From: Gari tellinella
Taxonomy: Eukaryota > Mollusca > Bivalvia > Cardiida > Psammobiidae
Length of the DNA: 64,000 bases
Assembly (NCBI GenBank): GCA_922989275.2
Contig: OV277867.1
Coordinates: forward strand, 38,122,070 to 38,186,069
Direction of reading: 5' to 3'
Below, piece after piece: positions 1 to 10,666 of this stretch (position 1 is the first letter of the stretch; each line of letters opens with the position of its first letter). Both the position numbers and the translations under genes were made by a program. The notes below the pieces were generated by a model. It worked only from the letters and a program-made list of their open reading frames with translations, had not been told where the DNA came from and made no database searches.

Positions 1-59
1 CAAAGTTAAGGCAACACTTGGTTAACACTTTAACCCAATGACGTCAAGTGTCTACTTAA

Positions 60-175
60 GTAGACTTTAGAAAATAGTGGAGACCCTGATGAGACGGCGC
101 GAAGTGCGGGGTTTCATCAGGATCTGCACTTTTTGCTATTTCATATGAAATGTTCTGCTGTGTTGGCAAACACTG
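60..175. mobile_element. Decayed F-type hairpin
   Basis: GTGGAGACCCTGATGAGACG and CATCAGGATCTGCACTTTTT flank a broken apex. The TTTAACCCAATGACGTCA at 30-47 just upstream resembles a family C left end. Confidence 0.4.
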
Positions 176-281
176 TAGTGTCATTAAATCACCCTTGTAT
201 ATCTTAAATGAAATATTCTGGCAAGCAGTCAGGGAGGGTTCATTGCAATGTTCAAGTATAAATGTATTAATCACAATCTGC

Positions 282-459
282 ATGAACCCTTTCAGCGCTC
301 AAGAGGGAGTCTGGTCAGGATCCAAACTGTTTTGCACTCGTGTCAACATTGCTCCCAGCAAAAGCACAATAATGAATTCTGCAGAACATTGTTTGTACAC
401 AATATTTTGTCAGTGAAAATATTAGATCAGAAGATTTAATTTAACAGCAAAAGGGTTAA
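282..459. mobile_element. Family C MITE, decayed
   Basis: GAACCCTTTCAGCGCTCA...CAAAAGGGTTAA; a core arm GGTCAGGATCCAAACTGTTT remains. Confidence 0.55.
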
Positions 460-639
460 ACATGTGCAGTCAAATTTATATTAAGTTGCCATTACATTTA
501 GATCAAACAACTGTATTTGAGATGTGGCATAACAAAACCGGTCTTATTGCATAGTATCATTGTACAGATCATGCACTGTTACAATCTCAAGCTCTGTATC
601 TTAGTTTGGTCAACACTGCAAAATACCGTATACATATAT

Positions 640-822
640 TACAGTGTTCCCTCACTACACCGGCCCTCCCTACAACGACTCCCTCCTTTCAACGACCTTT
701 TCCGCGGATCCCTAAACAGGACAGTTATATCTAACACTTTAACTGCTGCAAAATTGTCTGCTTAAAATTGTCGTCTGCTGTTTCTCTCACAGTTACATAA
801 TTGACATTTTGACAGAAAAAAT
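640..822 (+). mobile_element. Family B MITE, left half
   Basis: TACAGTGTTCCCTCACTACA, CAACGACTCCCTCC, AAATTGTCGTCTGCTGTTT, GACATTTTGACAGAAAAAA; stops before the core. Confidence 0.8.
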
Positions 823-942
823 CTATAAGGTATGAAGTTTTCTCCCTGAAACCTCAAATGGACAGTTCTACTTTCATTTAAGTCCAGTCCATGTTTTACT
901 TTTACGGGTTGATTTTTACTTTTACATCATATGTCAACATGA

Positions 943-1009
943 CAAACAGTGTGGACCATGATCAGATGGCTCCGTAAGGAGCCCGCTGATCAGGGTCTTC
1001 ACTGTTTGC
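943..1009. mobile_element. Family F hairpin
   Basis: Arms CAAACAGTGTGGACCATGAT and TCAGGGTCTTCACTGTTTG around GGCTCCGTAAGGAGCC. Confidence 0.7.
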
Positions 1010-1265
1010 ATAGGACAAGTGTACTCCTCACAGGTACACTATTTGCCAATAACGCATATATATGCGTGACTAGGGTTCAAAGTGTTAATCCTATGCGTTA
1101 GGGTTACGATACTTGGGTCACGTCCCACCTCTCAAGGTTGTTTTGTCTCTTAGACTCTTACGTACATAATGTCGGTCATATAAACCAATATTTAATACGA
1201 TTTTTAAACTGACATAATAGGTTATCCACCCATACTAGAAATATAAATATATCGTAAAAAGTAAA

Positions 1266-1750
1266 CTATGCCAAACTGCCAACGCAACACCTCCGTCTTC
1301 CCTTCTATTTTCATGTCAGAGCGGGTGTTTTAAATCGATGGAAAAGTTGACTCAAAATCATTAAATGTTTTTATTTGTGTTTTTATAGTGATGTACTATC
1401 CTCAAAATTGTTAATATTGGAAACGAATTTTCATTGACACTTCTGACGAATAATAACCATCTATCCAAACGTATCGCTAATTTCTGGTTAACATTTCCCA
1501 TTTAAATGCATTGGAATGAGATTTCTGAAAACTTGTTATCACAAAATTCCATGTTTTTGGGACCAAATGCCAATTCATTTTGTTTTTGATTACCAAGAGT
1601 ATTGTCCATTGATCACTTTATGAATTGCAGAAGAAATCTATTCAGGATATGCACACATTACAGAATTGACCAAACTAGCTTAAGACATGTTTAACATTGG
1701 AAGTAATGGTAATATTCGGGGTGTTGCGTTGAAAGTTTGGCATAGTATAG
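1266..1750. mobile_element. TIR element of unknown family
   Basis: ACTATGCCAAACTGCCAACG CAACACC (1266-1292) and its inverse GGTGTTGCGTTGAAAGTTTG GCATAGT (1720-1746). AT-rich interior, no frame. Confidence 0.65.
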
Positions 1751-2107
1751 TTGTGCATTGGTTTTGTCGTTGCAATGAACTCACAATAAATGCTCATTTT
1801 ACATACGCAGACCCGTACGGAATTAATTGAACACGCGTGCATCACTGAATATCACTCAACATGTAAAACTGTATTGCATATCAAAATGTCACAGCGGAAA
1901 ATCAAGTTATTAATCTTAAACCTTAGTGTAGGGTTAGGGGATTAGGGTTTGGTTATTTTGTAGGTACGTATAGACAAATAGTCAATACTTTTTTGGTGCA
2001 AACTGAATTAAGAGGCTACCCATCCATAATAAATAAATAACTATATCTTAAAAATTTGATGTCGTTGTATCAAAAAAGCGTACACTCTTATTTATCACTA
2101 TACATGT
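1751..2107. other. No gene seen
   Basis: AT-rich. Contains two TTAGGG-like words at 1925-1950 and an AATAAATAAATAACTATATC stretch that resembles 1230-1260. Confidence 0.5.
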
Positions 2108-2300
2108 AAGTCGAACTTCGATATCTCGAACTCGGTTAAGTCGAACATACCCGTGTTTCAAAGTTAAAACGCGGCTCAGCCGCGTTTTAACTCTGAAACA
2201 CGGGTATGTAAGCCTAAACCGAGCTTGAAATAAGGCAATTCATGTTTCGAAATATCGGATAGTTCGAGTTATGTGAGTTCAAGATATCGAAGTTTGATGT
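2108..2300. mobile_element. Pogo-like hairpin MITE (family J)
   Basis: AAGTCGAACTTCGATATCTC...AAGATATCGAAGTTTGATGTA, central perfect hairpin AAAACGCGGCTCAGCCGCGTTTT. Confidence 0.75.
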
Positions 2301-2361
2301 AAAACTATATTATATCGTATAAAAAGGTCATAAAATGAAGAACTAACAATATTGTATCTTG

Positions 2362-2441
2362 AAGAGATAGAGAGAGACAAATAGACAAAGAGAGACAGAC
2401 AGAGATAGAGACAGAGAGAAAGAGGGGACAGAGAGACAAAG

Positions 2442-2482
<41 letters not shown>

Positions 2483-2512
2483 GATAGAGAGAGAGACACA
2501 CACACAGATTAA
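2362..2512. repeat. GA-rich microsatellite
   Basis: Imperfect AGAGAGAC/AGAGATAG runs, ending in ACACACACA. Confidence 0.9.
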
Positions 2513-2972
2513 ATATATGCTTAAGATATAAGAAACATAACTAGAATTAAAAAGGATTTCCAATTTCTTTAAGTTGTTTCCCTTTTATCAAATTTCTCTG
2601 AGATGAAAACCGTTTCTGAAAAGATTTAACACAATTCCAAATATATCATATATATATATAACTCATTCATTTATTGCATGCAAATCTGTTAGATCCGTTA
2701 ATATGTGTTTAACAATGCACTGAAAATTATGAGATTTTCATAAATCACAAAGTTTCCACAGTTTTTGTCTGACCCTTTTTATCCTTGGTACGCGTAAGTT
2801 CGTTAACCAACCGGTAAGCCTTTTTGCTGTCATTTCTTGTCGTCAGGCTATTCTCATTGTTGCCAAAATATTTGTCTCTCCAATTCCCGTTGACGTCCTT
2901 CACCATTGTCTTGACCTAGCAGTCGGTCTCTTTGTATCGCTACACACATACTCTTACACAGCATTTGGAACT
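2513..2972. other. No gene seen
   Basis: AT-rich DNA with a TATATATATATA run at about 2648; no frame or repeat recognised. Confidence 0.5.
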
Positions 2973-3216
2973 GGGGACCTTTTCATAAAACTTCGTACGA
3001 TAAATGTTGTCGTAAGTCAAAACTTTAAAAAACATCTAATTTCTGATTTCTCTATATAATCCTGTCTTGTTACATCTCTTTGGAATCGTCTTTTCAAGAC
3101 GATTCCAAAAAAGATGTCACATGACAGGATTAGATGGAGAAATAAATAATTATTGAGACTTTTATAATCTGACTAACGACAACATTTGTCGTACGAAGTT
3201 TTATGAAACGGGCCCC
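2973..3216. mobile_element. Family I hairpin element, complete
   Basis: GGGGACCTTTTCATAAAACT...TTTTATGAAACGGGCCCC: whole element is one 240-bp foldback with centre GGAATCGTCTTTTCAAGACGATTCC. Confidence 0.88.
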
Positions 3217-3302
3217 TGGGTACGCACCACTCCTTCATCCAAACAAGTACTCTGCATCTCTAGATGATGTGGTATAGTATGTATGATTCAAACAGGGTTT
3301 AA

Positions 3303-3392
3303 AGCTCACCTGAGCAAAGCTCGTGAAAACGTTTTGCATCATCTTTCGTCATGCGTTCGTCCGCCCTTACATCCGCCCGTCCTTCTCCAATT
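3303..3392 (+). mobile_element. Family N 5' end fragment
   Basis: GCTCACCTGAGCAAAGCTCG followed by CGTCCGCCC repeats, the head of the family N element only. Confidence 0.55.
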
Positions 3393-3517
3393 AGTTTATT
3401 ACTACTCAAGTGTCTACAAATTTGCATGAATTTTGATTAACATATTCAAACTGTTAATACCATAAGTTCTCGGATGAGTTCGAGTATAGCTGACACAAAT
3501 AGTTATAGAGTTACATA

Positions 3518-3769
3518 TACAGTGGATAATCTGTTATTTTTTCCCGTTTAAACGCAAACGAAACGCAAACGCAAAGTACAAAAACGTAGAAAAGTACAAC
3601 TTTTGGAAAAGGTCTGATAGTTCATGTTTATCTTGGTGGCAAACAGTTTGGAGCCTGATCAGACGCCGGGTTACCCGGCGTCTGATCTGGCTCCAAACTG
3701 TTTGTATGAGAAATAATTGTTTTAGCGTAAACGCGTTTATTGGGAAAGAATATCGTTTTCTCCACTATA
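3518..3769 (+). mobile_element. Family A MITE, complete
   Basis: TIR TACAGTGGATAATCTGTTAT, subterminal AAACGCAAACGAAACGC, 65-bp palindrome core 3640-3704 (apex GCCGGGTTACCCGGC), end CGTTTTCTCCACTATA. Confidence 0.93.
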
Positions 3770-4047
3770 CATATACCTGTCCTTGATGTTTTAATGCCAT
3801 ATTGCACAGTTTTACTACTTTATAAGCTACAGTGTTCACTGGATTTTAAACTTACCTACACACAATGGTTATGACTATACGTTCTTGATGAGATCGATTA
3901 TGGCGGAAATCGGACACTTTTATCAAAAGCTCTCAAGTCATAATTTTCTTGCGGGCGAGCGGGAATGCGTCTCGACAATATAGACCTTTTCCGCACGTGC
4001 TTATACTAGAAAATGTACATTAAGAAAAGGTTGATAAGCTTCATTGC

Positions 4048-4125
4048 CTTCCTCGATGGCTCAGTTGGTAGAGTGATTGACTAGCAATCTAAAGGTACAT
4101 GTACTAGGTTCGAGTCCCATTAAAT
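4048..4125 (+). mobile_element. tRNA-like Pol III promoter (SINE head or tRNA relic)
   Basis: Perfect box A TGGCTCAGTTGG (4057-4068) and box B GGTTCGAGTCC (4107-4117). The anticodon loop CTAGCAA could read AGC (Ala), but the acceptor and anticodon stems are broken. Probably a SINE head. Confidence 0.55.
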
Positions 4126-4460
4126 CCAAATATTTATTCTTAATGTAATGTCCGATTTTATGGACTTGTCAGTCCATAACGCAGTGCTCAAGGGACAGGT
4201 TATGTTTAGTCTTTGTTGGTTAGAATTAGTGATGCTGTATAAGATCCAATTATATATGTTCAATTACATGTATACGTTCTGGTTTAATGACTTATATAAG
4301 AGTTGATCGAACTATAAAGCCACACATTGAAGCTTATCAATACGTCAACCTTTTAAAGATCGATATTGCCCATTATAATGTTTAAGCAATATAATTAAAC
4401 ATGTATGCAAGTCTATGAATAACTACTAATTATTTGCATTTTAATGACAGAATTTCAAAC
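4126..4460. other. No gene seen
   Basis: AT-rich DNA after the tRNA-like head; may be SINE body, but no tail was identified. Confidence 0.4.
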
Positions 4461-4856
4461 TTAAGGTAGGTAACTGTATCTGAACTAATAAATAATAATA
4501 ACTTCAATTTTCCCACATTTTTAATAAGAAAATATGTTATAAAAACAAATCCTTACTGTAAATTTTTCTACTTTTTTTGTGACCAACTATTTCACCAACC
4601 ATAATTATGTTTGAATAAAATGAATTAAAATTAGAATTTTGCAAACATTAAATAGCTGATTACATCTTTCTGAACACCTTTATTCAAATGTTTTTTAGCT
4701 TTTCTTGTAATGAAATACCAGGTTTTTGTCAAAAAAGAGACCTTAAAAACAAACAAACGATATTTGCACATATTTTTTCTTAGGCTGTAATTATTCTTCA
4801 AACAAGGTTTCATAGCACCTTTCATGAAAACTAAGCTCACCCGCGAGCTACCTTAA
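4461..4856. mobile_element. Possible TTAA-bounded element
   Basis: TTAAGGTAGGT...GAGCTACCTTAA; only the 9-bp TTAAGGTAG ends are inverted. AT-rich interior without a credible frame. Confidence 0.4.
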
Positions 4857-5469
4857 TGTGCTCAAATATGCTATAAAGGCATTATTTCAAAAGTGTGTAC
4901 ACTGTCAACAGATCAGAATATATTTCGATCAAAATTCCTTAAACAATATATATTATATAACAACAATTTTTTTCTCTGATAAAATCGATTGCAGATACAA
5001 TAGGACTAAAATTGATTTGTCCCTAAGACTTGATGTGTTGGAAATGCCATATTCAACAGTGTTTACACTTTAGCAATTTCAGTATTGAGACACTTGCAAC
5101 TTCAGTTTTATTGGCTTTTCATTTTAAGTACAATGTATATGTGAAATACTAGGGTAAAAGAACATTTTGGATGAAATCGAGCTATTTTGCTAAGAGTTAT
5201 CTGCCTTTAATTGTGTCCGACATCTCGTGGTATGCTACTTTGCCGGTTCTATGTCAGATGGTTGAATGGTAAAAATGTGTAATTGTGTAATATTGTAATC
5301 TGTACTTCTCCTTTATTAATGATCAATTTTAACCAAGTCCACATTTTCGGCGCCATATGACCATTTCATGTATCGCGGTGCCGTAAAACCCAAATCAATT
5401 AATCAAATCCAAATTTTACTTTAAGGTTTTTGTTGTTGAAGTATTGCAGTATCACAATTAGTACATACT
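4857..5469. other. No gene seen
   Basis: AT-rich; a 71-codon open stretch from 4858 has no protein-like composition. Confidence 0.5.
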
Positions 5470-5633
5470 GTGATCAATTTTGTTGCCTGCAATGTCGTTT
5501 CAAAGTTAAAAAAAGGCAGTATGACTGAAGAAATTTCAAAACGAGTGTCAAAGAGATTGGAATCTGATCAGGATCCAAACTGTTTGCAAACGCGCTTCTA
5601 CATGTAAGAGTCATTGAGAGTTAAAGGGTTTAA
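5470..5633. mobile_element. Family C MITE sharing its TTAA with D1
   Basis: CTGCAATGTCGTTTCAAAGT, CAGGATCCAAACTGTTTGCA, end AAAGGGTTTAA at 5630-5633, where D1 begins. Confidence 0.7.
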
Positions 5634-5882
5634 CCCTTTACTTGATAGTCTATTTCTATTATTGAATATAAGTGACTTCTTAAAGCAGATTGAAAGTAAA
5701 ACAGAATGCGATTTATTGCGCATTCTGCTTTACTTTCAGCCTGCTTAAAGATATCATGTGAAAGAATATAAAACATATTCCCTATAATAGATATTCATGA
5801 CCGATTAAATTGGAACTGTTTTCTTCAGCGGAGGAATAAATCATATTCGCTAAAAGGCGCTTCTATTGGGGAAAGGGTTTAA
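5630..5882 (-). mobile_element. Family D MITE (D1), complete
   Basis: TTAACCCTTTACTTGATAG...TTGGGGAAAGGGTTTAA; core type 2 arms AAGCAGATTGAAAGTAAAAC and CTTTACTTTCAGCCTGCTTA. Confidence 0.9.
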
Positions 5883-6084
5883 CACGGACAACTAAACCTC
5901 ATGTTTTGGTCGTATGAAACTTACTGTAGTGTCAAATTTCATTCATGGGTGTGTAATGATAGCGGCTGGTGAAATTATACACAAAAACCGCTATGGTCGA
6001 CAACACAACGAGATGATGTACAACAATAAATATCTATATTCAGAAACGACATGAATAAGCCATTCATACATCTAAACAAATGTT

Positions 6085-6150
<66 letters not shown>

Positions 6151-6169
6151 AACAGAGAGAGAGAGAGAG

Positions 6170-6203
<34 letters not shown>
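6085..6203. repeat. (GA)n microsatellite
   Basis: Nearly pure GA with ACAGA interruptions. Confidence 0.92.
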
Positions 6204-6205
<2 letters not shown>

Positions 6206-6224
6206 TTTAAAACATTGCAATTAA

Positions 6225-6284
6225 ACTGTAGAAATACGGGTAAGTTCGAATTACGCGAGTCGAAATACCGAAGTTCGACTGTAT
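6225..6284. mobile_element. Family J right-end fragment
   Basis: GTAGAAATACGGGTAAGTTC and GAAATACCGAAGTTCGACTGTA; follows a GA microsatellite. Confidence 0.6.
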
Positions 6285-6312
6285 AAATACTGTATATATA
6301 CTGTAAATACAC

Positions 6313-6368
6313 ATACAGTAAAACCTATCTATTACGATCACTAAATGGTTTTAATAAGTGTGTGTTTA
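6313..6368 (+). mobile_element. Family G left-end fragment
   Basis: TACAGTAAAACCTATCTATT ACGATCACTAAA, cut by the element starting at 6369. Confidence 0.65.
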
Positions 6369-7295
6369 AGGGTGTATCAATGTCAAGACTTTGGGAAATT
6401 TTCAAAGTATATGAAAACACTCTATGATGGTTTTGTATTGAAGAGCTATTAAAGATGAATGAAAAAATAGAAAAAGTGTACATTTTGGTGAACAACAGTT
6501 GGCTCTACGGCCATGTAAAATTCACCCCACCCACTTCCTCTTATTTTGTCCTTTTCAAACAGCCCGCTTCAATAAAATCCATTTTAAATGGAAACAAATA
6601 TGATAATTTTGTTTTGTGTTATTTATTTCCTATCTATGGTAGTATTTCTTCATACAAAAACTAATTTAAGAAAAAAAAGGCACCAAATGTGAAATTTATA
6701 AATCTCTAAATATCATCGATATGGTACTTTTTTGTAAATTTTGTAAGGGGAGATAACTCTTTTTACTTTAATAAGTCAAAATTTTCAACACTGACCTTTC
6801 AATTTCTTTTCATATTTTGATCTGCCTTAGCATGGGCTTTCATCTGGTAGAATATAAAAAAAAGTTTAATACTAGAACTATTTCATTTTCAAACTTTTTT
6901 AATTTTTTTCATAAAATAAAAAATCTAATAAAATCATGCCCTATACAAAGCATATTTTTGATATTCACGGATCCATATTGTTCAAACCTGGTGTCTGTTT
7001 TGTCTAAATTTGGTTTCTATATGTGAAAATACCACCATAGACATGAAATAAATAATGAAAACCCAAATTATCATGTTTGTTTTGTTTTGAAATAAATTTT
7101 ACTGAACCTTGTATTTGAAATAAACGTCCAAATTCGACATACCTTTTTCAAATCGCTGTAGCACACCACCAAAAGGACACCACCATATTTATTTTTTCAT
7201 TTTTTCATTCATCATAAACAGCTCTTCCAAAAAACATTGTTAGAAAAAAAGTTTGATACTTTGAAAAATTGGCTTATGACATTGATACACCCTCA
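6369..7295. mobile_element. 925-bp DNA element with about 40-bp TIRs
   Basis: AGGGTGTATCAATGTCAAGA...TTTTCAAAGTAT at the left; the right end (7255-7295) is its near-exact inverse (ATACTTTGAAAAATTGGC, GACATTGATACACCCT). AT-rich interior with two short open frames, no recognised transposase. Confidence 0.82.
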
Positions 7296-7433
7296 AGAGT
7301 ATCCGTGCCCGATTCCGGTGTCCTATGAGATTTGCCTGATATACGCTACCTCAAGTATGGCTGGATTAAGCACTAATAGCTCGAAATTTTGATGGTTAGG
7401 CTATGCACTCATTGTCACCAAGACACCCAATCG

Positions 7434-7621
7434 TCATTTCATTTGTTCTGCAGCAAGTATTAACCTCCTTTGTAGGCATTTAAACACAAGTATTGCAGTC
7501 GCAAATTCGTCCAGCGAATGCGCTTTCTCTTCGCCCGATCCGTCGTAGTCTCTGTCTTCTAATATTACATTCTCTGATAATTTAGGATCGAAATCGTAAC
7601 ACTGAAGTTCTAAAGTGTTTT
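7434..7621 (-). other. Protein-like open segment, unassigned
   Basis: About 60 open codons with an acidic centre (FDPKLSENVILEDRDYDGSG) and an ordinary C-terminal stretch (EKAHSLDEFATAILVFKCL), ending at TGA 7434-7436. It lies in repeat-poor sequence. It could be a terminal exon or a transposon gene fragment; no family is recognised and no splice sites were confirmed. Confidence 0.25.
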
Positions 7622-7679
7622 AACCTTCCTCCACATGTCCAATTTTTCTCAGTATTTCAGTTTATTAATGTTATCGATG

Positions 7680-7800
7680 TAAATTCCGCGCACTCTACGG
7701 CATTCCCGGTTAGACTCGCTATAACCGGAAGGTCGCGGAAGGCCTTAGTTACGTCACACAGGTAAACAAAATGGCGGCCCCCATGGTCGCTTGCACAGTC
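7680..7800. promoter_or_regulatory. Promoter-like block: CRE plus YY1 consensus
   Basis: GC-richer than its surroundings, with TTACGTCA (7749-7756, CRE-like) and AAAATGGCGGC (7768-7778, YY1 consensus that also places an ATG). This pairing is typical of TATA-less housekeeping promoters. No downstream coding exon could be assigned on either strand. Confidence 0.35.
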
Positions 7801-7904
7801 ATATATCACAAAGTTTAAACGGCTCTAACTACTTCATTTTTTATTATTTTTCAAAATTTCAAAGGCAGAAGGCGATTTTTTTTCAATATCTTTCATTTAA
7901 AAGA

Positions 7905-8070
7905 TATTTATCACCAGCTGTCCATTTCCCTTTAAAGCAAGGTGACAGTGACACAGAAAACTCCTTTCAGGAGCTTTCTGTATCGCTGTCATCTTGCTTT
8001 AAGCTGTCACCTGTTTTATACAATCAATTAGCCATCGTTTTAGTGGTCGTAATAGAGAGGTTTTACTGTA
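7905..8070 (+). mobile_element. Family G MITE, left end lost, 3' of the DUF229 gene
   Basis: AAAGCAAGGTGACAGTGACA and CTGTCATCTTGCTTTAAGCT arms, CAGGAGCTTTCTG apex, end GTAATAGAGAGGTTTTACTGTA. An AATAAA for the DUF229 gene (minus strand, 7840-7845) lies beyond it. Confidence 0.82.
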
Positions 8071-8142
8071 CTGTAAACATTTCCAATATTCAACACACAG
8101 GCAGTATCGCGTCTGGCACACTTGAATCAGTGTGTCATGGAT

Positions 8143-10083
8143 TTAGTGTGCCACATGCACATCCATGCACAGACAATACTGCTTCATAAATGAATCTGTC
8201 AAACAGTGCGATTGGTTGCCATATTTATCCGTTCTAACAGGGTCATCAATTATAGTAATCACATACTTATCCTCCTTGGCAAAGGCGCTATCAACGTCAA
8301 TAATTGCCTGAAACAAGCCCATGTTCGGCTTAGTATAGAACTCTATTGTATATCTCCCACTGGCGTCATTCTTAAACAGCCAGTTGTATAAATCACGTGG
8401 TCCGTAAATGACGTCATTTCCGTTAGCCTTGTACGCTACTCGAGCTTCTGTTGGGTTCAGTAATTCAAGTTTTCTGCACAGATGTTTGTGACCTCCCAAG
8501 ATAGCATTAATCTTATCTGTGGCCCTGCTGGCGAGTGTGTATATCAGAGGAATGGAAGTGTCTATAGGTTGTGCGCCGTCTTCACACGTACAGTGGTTGG
8601 GCGCTACTCCAGCCTCATCACACGTTCTCTCTGAAGATATCTTCGTGTACAGTTTTCTCCCGAATCGCAACTCCGTAGAGGAACTAGTCTCTTTCTCTGT
8701 GTAATCAGAGTTCATGACACCTTTCAGAGTTTCAAACATGTCGTAGTGCGTTGTTAACATGTGTGTATTATACATGAAGTTTTTGTGAATCCATGGATAC
8801 TTTGTTTTCAGACCGTTGGGCAAAGCTATCATCTGTAGTGGCATGTTCATCTCCAGCTTACCCACGTATGTCTTACTAGCACCGCCACCAGTGCGGAACC
8901 CGTGGTCACTTCCAATTACTAGAACGGCTTTGTCCAAATGTCCTGTCCGCTTCAACCACACAAGAAAATCAAAAAGGTCTTTATCTCCCAACTCGATTTT
9001 TGGATCATCATGAGTAAATTGGTTGTGCCACAGAAATACATATTTTCGACGGTTCTTGTATTTGGTAACAAAGCGTTTTATGTAATCAATCTGATCGTGA
9101 AACTGATTCTTGTTACCGTAGCAGTCTAACGTTGCTGTTCCTAAATTGTCAATAATAATTGCATCAGTAGTAAACTTTGCTTCGTCATAAGTTTTCCAAA
9201 AATAATCAACAGGAGAGCGTTTAAATTTCGTAAACACATTGTCGTCCATATAGAGAGTCACATAGTCGTTATCGGATGCCTCACTCCATAAGAATCTCTC
9301 GCCGTCAAGATCGTTCCCAAGAATTCCTTTCAATAAAAAATCTTTACTAAATATTCCTCGATGCAATGCAACCATATTAGGATACGTATTTAAGCCGACC
9401 TTCATAAAACCTTGGAGGTCATAACCACCAAGTTCGTTAACGAAGTAAGGGTACGACTTTGCTAGTTTACGGACCGCCTCAGATCTCGACACAGAGTCGA
9501 ACCCAAGGTATATAACGCTTGGTGTCTCGTCAGTTTCATATTCTATTTCCTTTTCTCTCTCGACAGACGGGTTCCAAATTAAATTTGTAAACATGTACTG
9601 GTAAACAACTTTGAAATTCAGATAGCACCTCACTTGAAACACGCGATGAGGAATGAAAATAGGCGGCATGAATGTCACAGGATCGTCAAAGTCGATCAAT
9701 TTGTAATCCTCTGTTTTTACTCTCCTATATTCACAATTCATAGATTGTAAAGAATATTCCTGCACAGCTGAGTTGTTCAGTTGTAGTACATCAGACTCGT
9801 CCATATACATTACTGAACTTTTATCCGAACATCGTACTGGTGGGTACTGCTTTATGTATTTCTGCATCATTTTGTCCCATGGGTCAAGCTTACGCACTCG
9901 GCATGGTCTAAAGTTAACAGATAAACTATTGCCAGAAATCCGCATGTCTAAATAGAAAAGTAACATCACTACTAAACATATCTGTATATAAGTCCTTATT
10001 GTACATCCAAACACACCTCGGCGTACCAATCTTCTCTGCAAATATCGCCTCAGTCCATCCCGAAAATTTGTTATAAACGCCAT
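8143..10083 (-). CDS. DUF229 family type II membrane protein (alkaline-phosphatase/sulfatase fold), single exon
   Basis: Intronless 646-codon frame. Seen: a basic cytosolic N terminus (RRYLQRRLVRRG), one hydrophobic anchor at about residues 28-46, then a lumenal/extracellular domain. Motifs match the DUF229 family: GFDSVSRSEA (about 194-203) at the place of the metal/nucleophile site of the phosphatase superfamily, HNQFTHDD (363-370), and GSDHGFRTG (411-419) with the Asp-His metal pair. The C-terminal part is Cys-rich (TCDE, HCTC, LCRK, HCL, YCLC), as expected of a disulphide-bonded secretory domain. Known: DUF229 proteins are common and expanded in invertebrates; substrates are unknown. Start: the ATG at 10081-10083 is in good context (caaacATGG) and gives the basic-plus-anchor N terminus. 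Family G MITE 7905-8070 lies 73 bp beyond the stop. Fold assignment is firm; catalytic activity is inference. Confidence 0.92.
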   Translation of the reverse strand: MAFITNFRDGLRRYLQRRLVRRGVFGCTIRTYIQICLVVMLLFYLDMRISGNSLSVNFRPCRVRKLDPWDKMMQKYIKQYPPVRCSDKSSVMYMDESDVLQLNNSAVQEYSLQSMNCEYRRVKTEDYKLIDFDDPVTFMPPIFIPHRVFQVRCYLNFKVVYQYMFTNLIWNPSVEREKEIEYETDETPSVIYLGFDSVSRSEAVRKLAKSYPYFVNELGGYDLQGFMKVGLNTYPNMVALHRGIFSKDFLLKGILGNDLDGERFLWSEASDNDYVTLYMDDNVFTKFKRSPVDYFWKTYDEAKFTTDAIIIDNLGTATLDCYGNKNQFHDQIDYIKRFVTKYKNRRKYVFLWHNQFTHDDPKIELGDKDLFDFLVWLKRTGHLDKAVLVIGSDHGFRTGGGASKTYVGKLEMNMPLQMIALPNGLKTKYPWIHKNFMYNTHMLTTHYDMFETLKGVMNSDYTEKETSSSTELRFGRKLYTKISSERTCDEAGVAPNHCTCEDGAQPIDTSIPLIYTLASRATDKINAILGGHKHLCRKLELLNPTEARVAYKANGNDVIYGPRDLYNWLFKNDASGRYTIEFYTKPNMGLFQAIIDVDSAFAKEDKYVITIIDDPVRTDKYGNQSHCLTDSFMKQYCLCMDVHVAH

Positions 10084-10211
10084 GTTTGATAGTCATCCAA
10101 CCAAATACGGCTTTACACTTTTGATATCATATTTCACGGACAGATTCGGTCTACCCGGAGGCAGCGTGTTAAGTTACTGTCTCATGCTGGTTTACACATA
10201 ACAAATACTGA

Positions 10212-10432
10212 TTTAACCCCATTCATTGCTTACCCCGAGCACACCATTTTTTGCAAACAGTTTGGATCCTGATCAGACGCCGCGTTACGCGGCGTCTGAT
10301 CAGGATCCAAACTGTTTGACATTCATTTCAATATTTCTTCAGTCAAAATAGCAAAAATTAAAATTTAAGAAACAAAAGCAGACATTTTTTAAAACTTGAT
10401 GACGTCACTGCAGTGAAAGGGGTGAACACTTC
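10212..10432. mobile_element. Family C MITE
   Basis: TTTAACCCCATTCATTGC, perfect core GACGCCGCGTTACGCGGCGTC at 10276-10296, CRE TGACGTCA (10400-10407), end GTGAAAGGGG. Lies 130 bp upstream of the DUF229 start codon. Confidence 0.8.
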
Positions 10433-10439
10433 AAGTGCT

Positions 10440-10590
10440 GACAACGGCCTGATTATCATTTGTAAAACAGTTTGGTCCCAGATCAGACACCGAGTAACTC
10501 GGAATCTGATCAGGATCGAAACCGTTTCTCATTTGTTCAGTTATCTTTTCGGTCACACTTTCGTAAACAAAATTTGAAACATTAACAGGC
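10440..10590. mobile_element. Family C MITE fragment
   Basis: AAACAGTTTGGTCCCAGATC, apex CGAGTAACTCG, CAGGATCGAAACCGTTT. Confidence 0.6.
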
Positions 10591-10666
10591 CCGATTGTGT
10601 TAAGGGTCCATTCAGGCTTAACATCCCTTTCATTAAGTTACCTGTTTAAAGCACGTTTGATATTTT

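Noticed and set aside
1920..1950. Telomere-like TTAGGG words
   Set aside because: Only two imperfect, non-tandem words.
4048..4125. Functional tRNA-Ala
   Set aside because: Boxes A and B are good, but acceptor and anticodon stems do not pair; kept only as a tRNA-like repeat.
6080..6286. Arg-Glu and Ser-Leu repeat frames
   Set aside because: Translations of the GA/CT microsatellites on either strand.
8206..9955. Several plus-strand frames over the DUF229 gene
   Set aside because: Antisense shadows of the 646-codon gene.
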